NCBI GenBank assembly: GCA_013298125.1
Contig: JAAFJP010000006.1
Span: 149,152 to 213,151, forward strand
Source: Cytophagales bacterium
GTDB taxonomy: Bacteria; Bacteroidota; Bacteroidia; Cytophagales; Spirosomataceae
Direction: 5' to 3'
Length of the DNA stretch: 64,000 bases
The notes beneath the pieces were generated by a model, which worked only from the letters and a program-made list of their open reading frames with translations, had not been told where the DNA came from and searched no databases. The position numbers and the translations under genes were made by a program. Shown here piece after piece: positions 43,928 to 53,608 of this stretch (within the stretch, counting starts at the first letter, position 1; the number at the start of each line of letters is the position of its first letter).

Positions 43928-43961
43928 AAAATCCCCTCAGAACGAAATCTAAGGGGATTTT
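43928..43961. terminator. bidirectional-looking terminator 3' of dnaK
   Basis: AAAATCCCCT and AGGGGATTTT pair across CAGAACGAAATCTA just after the dnaK stop at 43968. Confidence 0.85.
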
Positions 43962-43967
43962 ATCAAA

Positions 43968-45881
43968 TTACTTAACCTCCTCAAAAGGCACATCTTCCGC
44001 TTGTGAAGACGAACCTGCATCAGCCGTTTGTCCTCCTGCATCTCCGCCCATCGGTTGTCCGTCTTGTGGACCGCCCGTTTGTGCGTACATCTCTTGTGAG
44101 GCTGCCGCCCAAGCGTTGTTCAAGGCTTCTAAGGCTGTGTCAATTGCTCCACCGTCACGTGAGGCGTGGGCAGAACGTAAGCCTGTCAATGCTGTTTCGA
44201 TGGCAGATTTATTACCTTCCGACAATTTATCACCGTATTCTTTCAATTGTTTTTCCGTTTGGAAAATCATTGAATCAGCTTGGTTGATTTTCTCAATTTT
44301 CTCACGTTCAGCTTTATCTTCCGCCTCATTGGCTTTCGCTTCCTGACGCATTCTTTCGATTTCAGCATCCGTCAAACCACTTGATGCTTCGATACGGATA
44401 TTGCTTTCTTTTCCAGTTCCTTTATCTTTTGCCGATACGTGGAGGATTCCGTTGGCATCAATATCAAAAGTAACCTCAACCTGTGGAACTCCACGAGGTG
44501 CTGGTGGAATACCGTCTAAGTGGAAACGTCCCAAAGAACGGTTCTGAGTAGCCATTGGGCGTTCTCCTTGCAATACGTTCAATTCAACCGAAGGCTGATT
44601 GTCGGATGCAGTCGAGAATGTCTCAGATTTTTTAGTAGGAATAGTTGTGTTGGCTTCAATCAATTTCGTGAACACGCCACCCATTGTTTCAATACCCAAC
44701 GACAGAGGAATCACGTCTAATAAAAGAACGTCTTTCACTTCACCTGTCAATACACCTCCTTGAACAGCCGCACCAATTGCCACGGCTTCGTCAGGGTTTA
44801 CACCTTTTGATGCCTTCTTACCCCAGAATTTTTCTACCTCTTCAACCACTCTTGGAATACGAGTTGAACCACCCACCAAGATTACTTCGTCAATATCTGA
44901 ATTCGTATAACCCGAATTTTTCATAGCACGCTTGCAAGGCTCCAACATTCTTTGAATCAACGAATCCGCCAATTGCTCAAATTTTGCACGACTCAACGTA
45001 CGAACCAAGTGCTTAGGCATACCGTCCACGGGGAAGATATACGGCAAATTGATTTCCGTTGAAGCACTTGATGATAATTCAACTTTCGCTTTTTCAGCCG
45101 CTTCCTTCAAACGTTGAAGAGCCATCGCATCTTTACGCAAATCAACACCTTCGTCGTTTTTAAATTCATTTGCTAACCACTCAATGATTACTTGGTCAAA
45201 GTCGTCACCACCCAAGTGCGTATCACCGTCAGTAGATTTTACTTCAAAAACACCATCGCCTAATTCCAATACTGAAATATCGAAAGTACCGCCACCTAAG
45301 TCAAAAACGGCAATTTTCATGTCCTTACCGCCTTTGTCCAAGCCATACGCCAAAGCGGCTGCGGTTGGTTCGTTGATAATACGTTTTACGTCTAATCCAG
45401 CAATTTGTCCTGCTTCTTTCGTAGCCTGACGTTCAGCATCATTAAAATATGCTGGAACAGTAATCACTGCTTCTGAAACAGTTTGTCCTAAATAATCTTC
45501 GGCAGTTTGCTTCATTTTGGTAAGAATCTGAGCCGAGATTTCTTGTGGCGTATAAAGACGGTCGCCAATGCGAACCCGTGGAGTATCGTTTGAACCTTGC
45601 TCAACGGTGTAAGCAATCGTTTTTAATTCGCTTCCCACATCCGTATAACGCTTACCCATGAAACGCTTTACTGATGAAATGGTGTTTTTAGGATTGGTGA
45701 TGGCTTGACGTTTTGCTGCATCCCCTACTTTACGTTCTCCGTTGCCATTATCTAAAAAGGCAACAATCGAAGGTGTAGTACGACGACCTTCTGAGTTAGC
45801 GATTACGACTGGTTCGTGACCTTCCATTACAGCTACGCAAGAGTTGGTTGTTCCTAAGTCAATACCGATAATTTTTCCCAT
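43968..45881 (-). CDS. dnaK: molecular chaperone DnaK (Hsp70)
   Basis: 637 residues, full length. It holds the ATPase domain ([16 protein letters not shown] at the start, [27 protein letters not shown]), the linker [16 protein letters not shown], the substrate-binding sheet and the helical lid, and ends in the acidic DVPFEEVK. It uses ATP to bind and release unfolded chains in the cytoplasm, with DnaJ and GrpE (not in this window). The gene stands alone. Three TGACAGA units lie upstream (45977-46046) and may matter for heat-shock control. Confidence 0.98.
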   Translation of the reverse strand: MGKIIGIDLGTTNSCVAVMEGHEPVVIANSEGRRTTPSIVAFLDNGNGERKVGDAAKRQAITNPKNTISSVKRFMGKRYTDVGSELKTIAYTVEQGSNDTPRVRIGDRLYTPQEISAQILTKMKQTAEDYLGQTVSEAVITVPAYFNDAERQATKEAGQIAGLDVKRIINEPTAAALAYGLDKGGKDMKIAVFDLGGGTFDISVLELGDGVFEVKSTDGDTHLGGDDFDQVIIEWLANEFKNDEGVDLRKDAMALQRLKEAAEKAKVELSSSASTEINLPYIFPVDGMPKHLVRTLSRAKFEQLADSLIQRMLEPCKRAMKNSGYTNSDIDEVILVGGSTRIPRVVEEVEKFWGKKASKGVNPDEAVAIGAAVQGGVLTGEVKDVLLLDVIPLSLGIETMGGVFTKLIEANTTIPTKKSETFSTASDNQPSVELNVLQGERPMATQNRSLGRFHLDGIPPAPRGVPQVEVTFDIDANGILHVSAKDKGTGKESNIRIEASSGLTDAEIERMRQEAKANEAEDKAEREKIEKINQADSMIFQTEKQLKEYGDKLSEGNKSAIETALTGLRSAHASRDGGAIDTALEALNNAWAAASQEMYAQTGGPQDGQPMGGDAGGQTADAGSSSQAEDVPFEEVK

Positions 45882-45976
45882 TTTGTTTATTTATTTTATT
45901 TTTTGAATAAGTTTTTAATCTAATTTTCCTTAATTTCAACAATCTTAATGCCAGTAGGTTTTTTAGGCTTTTTTTA

Positions 45977-46046
45977 TGACAGATTGACAGAAAAAAGGTT
46001 TTTAGCTTGTCATACTTGCAGAGAGAGGAGGTTTTTAACTGACAGA
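45977..46046. promoter_or_regulatory. three TGACAGA units upstream of dnaK
   Basis: TGACAGA occurs at 45977-45983, 45985-45991 and 46040-46046, 96-165 bp upstream of the dnaK ATG. Two are 8 bp apart. An inverted TGTCAT at about 46008 faces them. The spacing suggests a regulator site or the relics of a repeat; the evidence is only the sequence. Confidence 0.3.
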
Positions 46047-46053
46047 AAGTTTT

Positions 46054-46140
46054 ACCTCACCCCCGACCCCTCTCCGATGGAGAGGGGAGAAAAGCGGACG
46101 AATACTCCCCTCTCCATCGGAGAGGGGCTGGGGGTGAGGT
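46054..46140. repeat. intergenic palindrome, CCCCTCTCCGATGGAGAGGGG family
   Basis: Two 35-bp arms at 46054-46088 and 46106-46140 pair with only two mismatches. Each arm holds its own small hairpin CTCTCC-GAT-GGAGAG. The sequence is GC-rich and stands out from the AT-rich flanks. It lies between the divergent dnaK and hydroxyacid dehydrogenase genes. Similar ACCTCACCCCC elements are, as I recall, scattered in other Bacteroidetes and cyanobacteria. Confidence 0.9.
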
Positions 46141-46172
46141 TCTGCCGACAATTCAAATAATTATCACAAAAA

Positions 46173-47090
46173 ATGAAAATATACATCCACACAAAATTTC
46201 AAGACCCTGAAATTCAAGCATTTAATGATGCATTAAGTCCTAAATATGAAGTTATTATTGGCGAAGGGCATCATTCAGAGGAAAATAAAATTCAGTTTTT
46301 AGATTCAGAAATCTGTTACGGCAATCCACCTTTGGAATGGTTGAATGAACCAAATAAACTAAAATGGCTTCAATTGAATACTACTGGCTTTGACCAATAT
46401 TTGACTTTGAAAGATTATGACTTTCAATTCACAAATCTGAAAGGCTATTTTGGTTTGTCAGTGGCAGAAACTACCGTGGCGGGAATCTTGGGCGTATATC
46501 GTAAAATAGACGAACTCGCTCGTTTGCAGACTCAGAAGCATTGGGTAGGCACACCCATACGAGAGAATCTGTATCTTTTATCCAAGAAAAAAGTCCTGAT
46601 TTTGGGAAGCGGAGCTATCGCTCTGAAAACCAAACAGCTCCTTTCAGGGTTTGAATGTGAGACGACACTTTTGAATTCAAAAACAGTCAAAAACATTGCT
46701 GACTATCTGCCAGAAACGGATATATTGATAAGCACATTGCCAGAAACTGACGAAACCAAAGGGTTGATTAGTAAAGAATATTTGAGTATGTTGAAATCGA
46801 CGGCACTTTTTGTCAATGTGGGCAGAGGCACAAATGTAGATGAAGAAGCTTTGATAGAAATTTTACAAGCAAAACGTATCATGGGGGCAGTTTTGGACGT
46901 TACAGCCATAGAGCCAATCCCAACCGAAAGCTCATTGTGGGAAATGGAAAATGTACTTCTGACCCAACATTCGTCAGGTGGATGGAATGAAGAAAGTTCT
47001 GGAAAAGTGAAGTTCTTTTTGGAGAATTTAGAGCGTTTTGAGAAGGGATTGAAGTTGCTCAATATGGTGGATTTGGGGAAAGGTTATTAA
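46173..47090 (+). CDS. D-2-hydroxyacid dehydrogenase-like NAD(P) oxidoreductase
   Basis: 305 residues. The NAD-binding loop is ILGSGAIALKTKQLL (about 145-159), followed by STLPETDET, NVGRGTNVDEEAL and the LDVTAIEP segment with Glu, then the catalytic His in LTQHSSGG. This is the D-isomer-specific 2-hydroxyacid dehydrogenase fold, which reduces 2-keto acids. It is shorter than most because the N-terminal substrate domain is compact. It is 9 bp ahead of the glycosidase gene, so the two may be co-transcribed. Confidence 0.85.
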   Translation: MKIYIHTKFQDPEIQAFNDALSPKYEVIIGEGHHSEENKIQFLDSEICYGNPPLEWLNEPNKLKWLQLNTTGFDQYLTLKDYDFQFTNLKGYFGLSVAETTVAGILGVYRKIDELARLQTQKHWVGTPIRENLYLLSKKKVLILGSGAIALKTKQLLSGFECETTLLNSKTVKNIADYLPETDILISTLPETDETKGLISKEYLSMLKSTALFVNVGRGTNVDEEALIEILQAKRIMGAVLDVTAIEPIPTESSLWEMENVLLTQHSSGGWNEESSGKVKFFLENLERFEKGLKLLNMVDLGKGY

Positions 47091-47099
47091 TTTACTGAT

Positions 47100-49202
47100 A
47101 TGAATAAAAGAACTATTTTTAGTAAAATTTTTTCATGTAGGGGTGTATCTCATACGCCCTTTTACATCATTCTCTTGTTTTTCTATCTATTTAGTTTTCA
47201 ACAACTTAAAGCCCAAGATAATCAGCGGTATTTAACCCTTTCTTTGGTGAATATCAATGAAAGAGATGACGAGCTTAATTTAAAAGAAATCGAAAAAGCA
47301 AAACAGATGGGTTATAATGCAGTCAGTATTGCAGTGCTTTGGGATTTTGTAAAAGTATATCGAGCTGGTACTCCAAATCCGTGGATTCAAATAGATAACC
47401 AAATGAAGAAAATAAAGTCCTTGGGCATGAAAGTATGTATAAGAATTTGGGTAAATGGCTGGTGTTCAGATTATAAAGATAAATGGTGTTCAGGTTTTGA
47501 CCCAAACGAAATAATGGTTTCGGGAGAATTGAGGTATGATTTTCATCAAGGAGGTACTGGTAAAAGGAGCATGACATCATTTGCAACAACTTCTACCATG
47601 ATACGAATGAAATCTTTTACCCTTGAAGTATTAGAAAGGTATAAAAAATACCAAGAAGATGGTGATATATTGTATGTAAGTTTAGCGAATACAGGTGAAC
47701 AAGAATTAGGGTATCCAACCAATAGTCTGGGTATTTCTGGTCTTTACGACTATTCACCTCCAACTGTTGAAGCATACAGAGTTTGGCTGAGGAGAAAGTA
47801 TTGTAATGATTTGAATAAGTTAAAAGAAGCATGGGGAGATGATTACGACGGACTGAAAAGTTTTAATGAGATTAACCCTAAATATAGTATTTTTTATCAA
47901 TACTCCTTTGATGGAGCTGATGGAAAAGATTGGTATGTTTTTAGACATTTCTTGTTGAAAAGGTTTGCAAATGAGTTTGTACAAACAGTTAGGTCTGTTA
48001 AAGTAAACCGTCCATTTAAAATTATCAATGATTATGGTTCAGTCTATGATGGTTTATCAGTTAGAAGGGGTACAATGGCTTTTCAGGATATTGGACAAGG
48101 GACGGATGGCATAAAAATAAATAATGGAAATTACTACAATCATCGTTTTGCTATGGATTTGATACGTAGCAATATGCCCAACAAGTGGATAATGAACGAG
48201 GCAGAAGTGCTCACGATGCTCCCAGACCCTTCCGAATCAGCGGCATATTCAACACCACTTTTTCAGCAAATTGATCAAAGTTTTCAAAATGGGGCAAAAA
48301 TGGTGGCAGTATTTACAGGAATGTCTTTGCCTGAAACTTTAATAAATACTACAAAAGTAATTGAACTTGCCAGTAAAAAATGGTTAAATAATTACACTCC
48401 TATTGAGGTAAAACCAAATGGAAAAATATCCTACAAACTAACAGATTTGATTTTTGAAAATGGCTGTGACCAAGGTGCAAATGGATGCGGTATAATTTCT
48501 AAATGGCAGGAAGTTTTTAATAAAAATGGAGGAAAGCCCGTTGAAGTGATTTTAGAGGAAGATTTTATAAAAGATAACATCCCTTTTTGTGAAAACAGTG
48601 ATACTAATTCCGATTATGAGGGAGTTTTACAAAAGACGGATTGTCAAGGTGGGTATGGTTGGATTGCAGATAAAAGTAGCATTGCAAAGTCCGTAAAATA
48701 TGAAGTTATTTTAGATGGAAAAATTGTAAAAACAGGTATTGCTGATAGTTTAAATCAAGATTCCCCCCGTTATCTCAACAATCAAAAACACGGTTTTTCG
48801 TTTAAATTACCTTCACTTCCTGATGGCGAACATCGTTTGAAGGTTAGAATCCCAAACAGTAGTTTTTCGATAAATAATGCAAAAATAAATCTTACTTGCA
48901 GTAATTTTGGGAAACAGACGAAGATTACACCTTTCAATGTTTGTTTAGATTGTACAGAGGTAAATTTATATCCAAATCCCTCTGAGGACAGAGTATTCAT
49001 TAGTTTTTCATTAACAGATTTCAAACCTATTTATATTGAAATCTTTGATTTGCTCGGACGTAAAATCTACACCTTAGATTCATATGGATTATCGGGTGAA
49101 AATGATTTAGAAATTGACTTAAAAGGATATTCACCTGGAACCTATCTGATGAATATTAAAATCGACCAAAAGTATTATCAGCGGAAGTTTATTAAGAGGT
49201 GA
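47100..49202 (+). CDS. T9SS-exported GH42/GHA-like glycosidase
   Basis: 700 residues. Signal peptide ends about residue 39 (QQLKAQ). The catalytic barrel from about 40 has VSLANTGEQELGY with Glu200 as likely acid/base and IMNEAEVL with Glu367 or Glu369 as likely nucleophile, in a layout like GH42 beta-galactosidases (CIRIWVNGWC in the third strand). Residues about 530-595 form a small module, GGYGWIADKSS to HGFSFKLPSLPDGEHRLKVRI, common in Cytophagales surface enzymes. The end (NLYPNPSEDRVFISF to YYQRKFIKR) is a type A T9SS sorting domain, so the enzyme is sent to the cell surface. Substrate unknown. Confidence 0.8.
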   Translation: MNKRTIFSKIFSCRGVSHTPFYIILLFFYLFSFQQLKAQDNQRYLTLSLVNINERDDELNLKEIEKAKQMGYNAVSIAVLWDFVKVYRAGTPNPWIQIDNQMKKIKSLGMKVCIRIWVNGWCSDYKDKWCSGFDPNEIMVSGELRYDFHQGGTGKRSMTSFATTSTMIRMKSFTLEVLERYKKYQEDGDILYVSLANTGEQELGYPTNSLGISGLYDYSPPTVEAYRVWLRRKYCNDLNKLKEAWGDDYDGLKSFNEINPKYSIFYQYSFDGADGKDWYVFRHFLLKRFANEFVQTVRSVKVNRPFKIINDYGSVYDGLSVRRGTMAFQDIGQGTDGIKINNGNYYNHRFAMDLIRSNMPNKWIMNEAEVLTMLPDPSESAAYSTPLFQQIDQSFQNGAKMVAVFTGMSLPETLINTTKVIELASKKWLNNYTPIEVKPNGKISYKLTDLIFENGCDQGANGCGIISKWQEVFNKNGGKPVEVILEEDFIKDNIPFCENSDTNSDYEGVLQKTDCQGGYGWIADKSSIAKSVKYEVILDGKIVKTGIADSLNQDSPRYLNNQKHGFSFKLPSLPDGEHRLKVRIPNSSFSINNAKINLTCSNFGKQTKITPFNVCLDCTEVNLYPNPSEDRVFISFSLTDFKPIYIEIFDLLGRKIYTLDSYGLSGENDLEIDLKGYSPGTYLMNIKIDQKYYQRKFIKR

Positions 49203-49204
49203 AA

Positions 49205-49283
49205 GAAATGGTAGAGATTAGAGTAAAGAGTTCAGATGTCTTAAACTATCTTCTCTAATCTCTTTACTCTATTCTCTAATTTC
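49205..49283. repeat. imperfect intergenic palindrome, GATTAGAGTAAAGAG family
   Basis: The left arm 49205-49230 (GAGATTAGAGTAAAGAG) faces the right arm 49253-49283 (CTCTAATCTCTTTACTC). Arms are made of GATTAGAG and TAAAGAG units. It lies between the convergent glycosidase and XdhC genes. Confidence 0.75.
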
Positions 49284-50373
49284 ACCCATAAATCGCCCCA
49301 TCCCTAAATTTCAAACGCTGCCCACTTCGACCACTAAAAAAAGTCTTAATCTCCGCAATTATCGAAATGGCAATTTCTTCGGGCGTTTCTGCACCTATGT
49401 CCAAGCCAACGGGTGTAGCGATTCTCAGTAAATCTTCTTCTGAGACAGGGTTTCCTTCCTCAATTAATTTCAAAAACATCTTATCCGTTCGCTTCTTTGG
49501 ACCTAACATACCTACATACAAGATGTTTGTTTTTAGAAGATTACACATATTTTTAAAATCAGTTTCGTAATCATGAGCCATCAAAAGGGAAACTGTATAT
49601 TCATCAATTTCTACTTCCCCACCTCTTTCTTTTTCAATAACTTCATCCGCTAAATCAAATAATATTCGATTGACTTTCAGAGGATTACAAACTACTGAAA
49701 CCTTCCAGCCAACTTCCTTAGCAATTCTAACCATTGAATAAATATCATAATTACCACCATAAATAATCAAATGAATTGGTGGCGGTATGATTTCGATAAA
49801 TAGTTGAATTTCGCCTGATTCCGATTTATAATTTTGAGTAACAGATTTTTTATTTTGAAAACAATTCTCAATGTCCTCTTGAACTTCGTTTTGTATATCA
49901 AAAGGGAGTAAATCCAAATTAGTAAACGACTGTCCAAGGTTTAGGTTTTTAAATCCCCCTTTAATTTTTGCAACTGATAAAAGAAGGCTCACTTCTCGTT
50001 TATTCAAACATTTTTCCAGTAAAAGGACTTGATTATCAGCATTTTGCGAATCAATTGGTGAGATCAAAATATCAATAATTCCATTACAACCCAATCCTAC
50101 ACCAATCTGAAAAGGGTCATCTTCGCTTGTATCATACGTAACGACAGAAGCCTTGTTTTGTGCAATCGCAAATTTGGCTTTTTTGAGTGCATCACCTTCC
50201 AAACAGCCTCCACTAATGCCCCCAACCCAATCGCCCGAATCAATAATTAACATTCTTGCCCCCTCACGTCTATACGATGAGCCTTCAACCCGAATCACCG
50301 TAGCTAAGGCAGCTTTATTTTTTGAAAAATCTATTTTATGGTAAGCCTCTACAATGGCTTTTATTTCCTTCAT
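49282..50373 (-). CDS. XdhC/CoxI family protein
   Basis: 363 residues. It combines the N-terminal XdhC_CoxI segment (ATVIRVEGSSYRREGARMLI, then GISGGCLEGDA) with the C-terminal Rossmann-like XdhC domain (IYGGNYDIYSMVRIAKEVGWKVSV, LLMAHDYETDFKN, YVGMLGPKKRTDKMF). XdhC proteins load sulfurated molybdenum cofactor into xanthine-dehydrogenase-type enzymes. No molybdoenzyme gene is in the window, so its client is elsewhere. Confidence 0.9.
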   Translation of the reverse strand: MKEIKAIVEAYHKIDFSKNKAALATVIRVEGSSYRREGARMLIIDSGDWVGGISGGCLEGDALKKAKFAIAQNKASVVTYDTSEDDPFQIGVGLGCNGIIDILISPIDSQNADNQVLLLEKCLNKREVSLLLSVAKIKGGFKNLNLGQSFTNLDLLPFDIQNEVQEDIENCFQNKKSVTQNYKSESGEIQLFIEIIPPPIHLIIYGGNYDIYSMVRIAKEVGWKVSVVCNPLKVNRILFDLADEVIEKERGGEVEIDEYTVSLLMAHDYETDFKNMCNLLKTNILYVGMLGPKKRTDKMFLKLIEEGNPVSEEDLLRIATPVGLDIGAETPEEIAISIIAEIKTFFSGRSGQRLKFRDGAIYG

Positions 50374-50754
50374 TTTTTTCTGAAATCTTGTTCAACCACA
50401 AATATATAAAAAAGCCCCTCAGTTAATTACCGAGAGGCTGTATTTAGTGGTTGGTATTTTTGAATGTTTTTTAAAATAAAGCAAAAATTATACCATTGAC
50501 AACGTATATAGTTGATTCATTTACTGTATTATTTCAAGAACTTCTCACAAAATTTATTTTTTTCATAGAATTAATCCAATTTTAGCCATTAATAATTTTT
50601 AACTAAACCGCCTAAAAACGTATCTTTGTAATCTTATTGTTTTCAAAACGATAGGCTCAATCTTTACTTTTAACAATTTTAACCGTTTAATCTTAGGAAT
50701 ATTTCGTAAATTCTTTCTAACCATTAAACAAAAACAAACCCTTAATACAAACAA
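50374..50754. other. 381-bp divergent region between xdhC-like and pyrophosphatase genes
   Basis: It holds a long imperfect inverted repeat at 50393-50453 (outer arms CAACCAC and GTGGTTG, inner AGCCCCTC and GAGAGGCT). A TAnnTTTG box, TATCTTTG, is at 50621-50628, 127 bp before the pyrophosphatase ATG. The rest is AT-rich without a supported frame. Confidence 0.55.
50621..50628 (+). promoter_or_regulatory. -7 box TATCTTTG before hppA
   Basis: It fits TAnnTTTG. The predicted leader is about 120 nt. No TTG lies at 19-21 bp upstream, so the call is modest. Confidence 0.45.
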
Positions 50755-53430
50755 ATGACTAACATTATTTATTTAGTACCAGCTTTTGGTATCATCGGAT
50801 TGCTGTACACAGCGTGGCGTTTTTCTTGGGTATCGAAGCAACCCGCTGGAAATGCAGAAATGCAAAAATTATCAGGTTATATTGCCGACGGTGCAATCGC
50901 TTTCTTGAAAGCCGAATGGAAAATCTTAGCATACTTCGCTATCCCAACGGCAATTCTCCTTTTCTTCTTAGGTTCTAATAAAGGAACTGCCGAAAACCCA
51001 ATTCACTCGTCTCCTTGGATTGCCCTTTCATTCTTAATTGGTGCTTTGTTCTCAGCAACGGCTGGTTATGTCGGAATGAAAATCGCTACCAAAGCCAACG
51101 TTCGTACTGCGGAGGCGGCTCGTACTTCATTAGCAAAAGCTCTAAATGTCTCATTTACAGGAGGTTCTGTAATGGGTATGGGTGTTGCTGGTTTGGCTGT
51201 TTTGGGTCTTAGTGGCTTATTTATTGTTTTCTATCATATGTTTGCCGAAGGAAAACCATTGACTTCTGACGAAATGAAAACTGCAATTGAAGTTTTGGCT
51301 GGTTTCTCGTTGGGTGCTGAGTCAATTGCACTTTTTGCTCGTGTGGGTGGAGGTATCTATACAAAAGCTGCCGACGTGGGAGCTGACTTAGTTGGTAAAG
51401 TTGAGGCTGGTATTCCAGAAGATGATGTTCGTAACCCTGCAACTATTGCGGATAACGTAGGAGACAACGTAGGTGATGTGGCAGGTATGGGTGCTGACTT
51501 GTTCGGTTCGTATGTGGCTACAATTTTGGCTACAATGGTTTTAGGTCAAGAAATCAACGTTACTGATGCTTTTGAAGGATATTCACCTGTTTTATTGCCA
51601 ATGGTAATTGCTGGTGTTGGTTTGTTAGCTTCTTTGGTTTCAACTTTCTTCGTAAGAATTTCGGGAGAAGAATCTTCTGTTCAAAATGCCTTGAATATCG
51701 GTAACTGGGCTTCAATTGCCATTACTTTGGTTGCTTGTTATTTCTTGGTTGTAAATATTTTACCAGAAGGAGAAATCGCTCTACGTGGTTTTACTTTCAC
51801 TCGTATGGATGTATTTTATGCCATCATCGTTGGTTTAGTTGTTGGAACGTTGATGTCGATTATTACAGAATATTATACAGCAATGGGTAAGCGTCCAGTT
51901 TTATCAATTATCCAAAAATCGGGTACGGGTCACGCTACAAATATCATCGGTGGTTTGGCAGTTGGTATGGAATCAACGGTTTTACCAATTTTGATTTTAG
52001 CGGCTGGTATTATTTTCTCGTACAAATTTGCAGGTCTTTATGGTGTTTCGATTGCGGCGGCAGGTATGATGGCAACAACGGCAATGCAATTAGCAATTGA
52101 TGCTTTCGGCCCCATTGCGGATAATGCAGGTGGTATTGCAGAAATGTCTCAATTACCAAGTGAAGTGCGTGGACGTACCGATAATTTGGATGCAGTGGGT
52201 AACACTACGGCAGCAACTGGAAAAGGTTTTGCCATTGCTTCGGCGGCTTTGACTTCATTAGCTTTGTTTGCAGCATTCGTAGGTATTGCAGGAATTACAG
52301 CCATTGATATTTATAAAGCTGACGTATTAGCTGGTTTATTTGTAGGTGGTATGATTCCATTTATTTTCTCAGCCTTATGTATTTCGGCGGTTGGTAAAGC
52401 GGCAATGGAAATGGTCAACGAAGTACGTCGTCAGTTCCGTGAAATTCCAGGAATTATGGAATATAAAGCTGAACCTGAATATGAAAAATGTGTGGCTATT
52501 TCAACGGAGGCTTCTATCAAACAAATGATTTTGCCAGGAGCAATTGCCTTGATTACGCCAGTTTTAGTAGGATTTACGATGGGACCAGAAGTTTTAGGAG
52601 GTTTATTGGCAGGTGTAACAGTTTCAGGTGTTTTGATGGGGATTTTCCAATCAAATGCAGGTGGTGCTTGGGATAATGCAAAGAAATCTTTTGAAAAAGG
52701 TGTTATGATTGATGGCGAAATGTATTACAAAAAATCTGAGCCACACAAAGCATCTGTAACGGGTGACACAGTAGGTGACCCATTCAAAGATACGTCTGGA
52801 CCTTCAATGAACATTTTGATTAAATTAATGTCAATTGTTTCGTTGGTAATTGCTCCTTATATTGCTGTTCATTCAGACGGACTTACAAAAGCAATGGACG
52901 GAATCAATGTTGAAGCCATGACTCCACAATTAGCTTCTGAATTACCCGTTTCTGACGGAATCAAGAAATTAGGTGCTTCAATGGAAAAAGCCTTGTCGTC
53001 GGGTGTAAAATTGAACATTCCAGAAAATGGAATCGAAAATAATTTGTTGAAATTTATCGAAGACCCAAATTCAGTTATCGACAAAAAGACATGGTTTGAT
53101 TTTGACCGTTTGACTTTTGAGACTGGTAAATCAACTTTAAAACCTGAGTCTTCTGAACAATTAAAAAACATCGCTGAGATTTTGAAAGCATTTCCAAACG
53201 TAGCTGTTAAGTTGGGCGGATATACTGATAACACAGGTGATGCTAATGCTAATCTTAAATTATCAGGCGATAGAGCTTCGACGGTAAAAGCTGAATTAAT
53301 CAAATTAGGAATTGAAGATGCTCGTTTAGAATCAGAAGGTTACGGACAAAAAAATCCAGTAGCAACGAATGATACGGAAGAAGGTCGTGCTGCCAACCGT
53401 AGAATTTCAATTCGAGTAAATAAGAAGTAG
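50755..53430 (+). CDS. hppA: K+-dependent membrane pyrophosphatase fused to OmpA domain
   Basis: 891 residues; most bacterial forms have 650-800. Residues 1 to about 705 are a membrane pyrophosphatase with about 16 spans, which pumps H+ or Na+ out using pyrophosphate. The substrate motifs [20 protein letters not shown] and [18 protein letters not shown] lie at 198-250. Ala486 in [12 protein letters not shown] marks the K+-dependent type; K+-independent enzymes have Lys there. Residues about 778-890 are an OmpA-like domain ([20 protein letters not shown]), with the peptidoglycan-binding pair Asp825 and Arg840. The pump's C-terminus is periplasmic in known structures, so the fused domain could hold the cell wall. 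Confidence 0.92.
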   Translation: MTNIIYLVPAFGIIGLLYTAWRFSWVSKQPAGNAEMQKLSGYIADGAIAFLKAEWKILAYFAIPTAILLFFLGSNKGTAENPIHSSPWIALSFLIGALFSATAGYVGMKIATKANVRTAEAARTSLAKALNVSFTGGSVMGMGVAGLAVLGLSGLFIVFYHMFAEGKPLTSDEMKTAIEVLAGFSLGAESIALFARVGGGIYTKAADVGADLVGKVEAGIPEDDVRNPATIADNVGDNVGDVAGMGADLFGSYVATILATMVLGQEINVTDAFEGYSPVLLPMVIAGVGLLASLVSTFFVRISGEESSVQNALNIGNWASIAITLVACYFLVVNILPEGEIALRGFTFTRMDVFYAIIVGLVVGTLMSIITEYYTAMGKRPVLSIIQKSGTGHATNIIGGLAVGMESTVLPILILAAGIIFSYKFAGLYGVSIAAAGMMATTAMQLAIDAFGPIADNAGGIAEMSQLPSEVRGRTDNLDAVGNTTAATGKGFAIASAALTSLALFAAFVGIAGITAIDIYKADVLAGLFVGGMIPFIFSALCISAVGKAAMEMVNEVRRQFREIPGIMEYKAEPEYEKCVAISTEASIKQMILPGAIALITPVLVGFTMGPEVLGGLLAGVTVSGVLMGIFQSNAGGAWDNAKKSFEKGVMIDGEMYYKKSEPHKASVTGDTVGDPFKDTSGPSMNILIKLMSIVSLVIAPYIAVHSDGLTKAMDGINVEAMTPQLASELPVSDGIKKLGASMEKALSSGVKLNIPENGIENNLLKFIEDPNSVIDKKTWFDFDRLTFETGKSTLKPESSEQLKNIAEILKAFPNVAVKLGGYTDNTGDANANLKLSGDRASTVKAELIKLGIEDARLESEGYGQKNPVATNDTEEGRAANRRISIRVNKK

Positions 53431-53458
53431 GTTTTAGGTATTTGGGATTAGGTTTTAG
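53430..53458 (+). repeat. 29-bp dispersed repeat, copy 3 (3 mismatches)
   Basis: Same 29-bp unit as at 2899 and 20756 with three changes. Its first G is the last base of the hppA stop codon. Confidence 0.75.
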
Positions 53459-53480
53459 AAGCCAATTTCTCATGCCATAC

Positions 53481-53515
53481 AAAGGGTTAGTGATTCAATT
53501 CACTAACCCTTTTTT
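53481..53515 (+). terminator. terminator after hppA
   Basis: AAAGGGTTAGTGA pairs with TTCACTAACCCTTT; six T follow. It is about 50 bp after the stop. Confidence 0.9.
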
Positions 53516-53523
53516 ATGGTCGA

Positions 53524-53580
53524 TTTCAAAATAATGGAAATTTGTCTTGTTTTTGTGGACAAATTTCCATTATTTTGAAA
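53524..53580. repeat. perfect 23-bp inverted repeat ahead of the toxin-antitoxin pair
   Basis: Arms 53524-53546 and 53558-53580 are perfectly complementary over 23 bp, loop of 11 nt. The arm starts TTTCAAAATAATGGAAA. It ends 28 bp before the antitoxin ATG. It could be the operator bound by the antitoxin, a regulatory hairpin, or a dispersed element. Confidence 0.85.
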
Positions 53581-53608
53581 TGTTAATTGATTTTAAACAA
53601 ATAAAAAT

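Noticed and set aside
44003..45429. Several + strand frames opposite dnaK
   Set aside because: They are antisense shadows of a highly conserved gene with biased codon use.
45948..46160. 70-residue + strand frame upstream of the hydroxyacid dehydrogenase
   Set aside because: It reads mostly through the GC-rich palindrome at 46054-46140 and has no protein-like composition.
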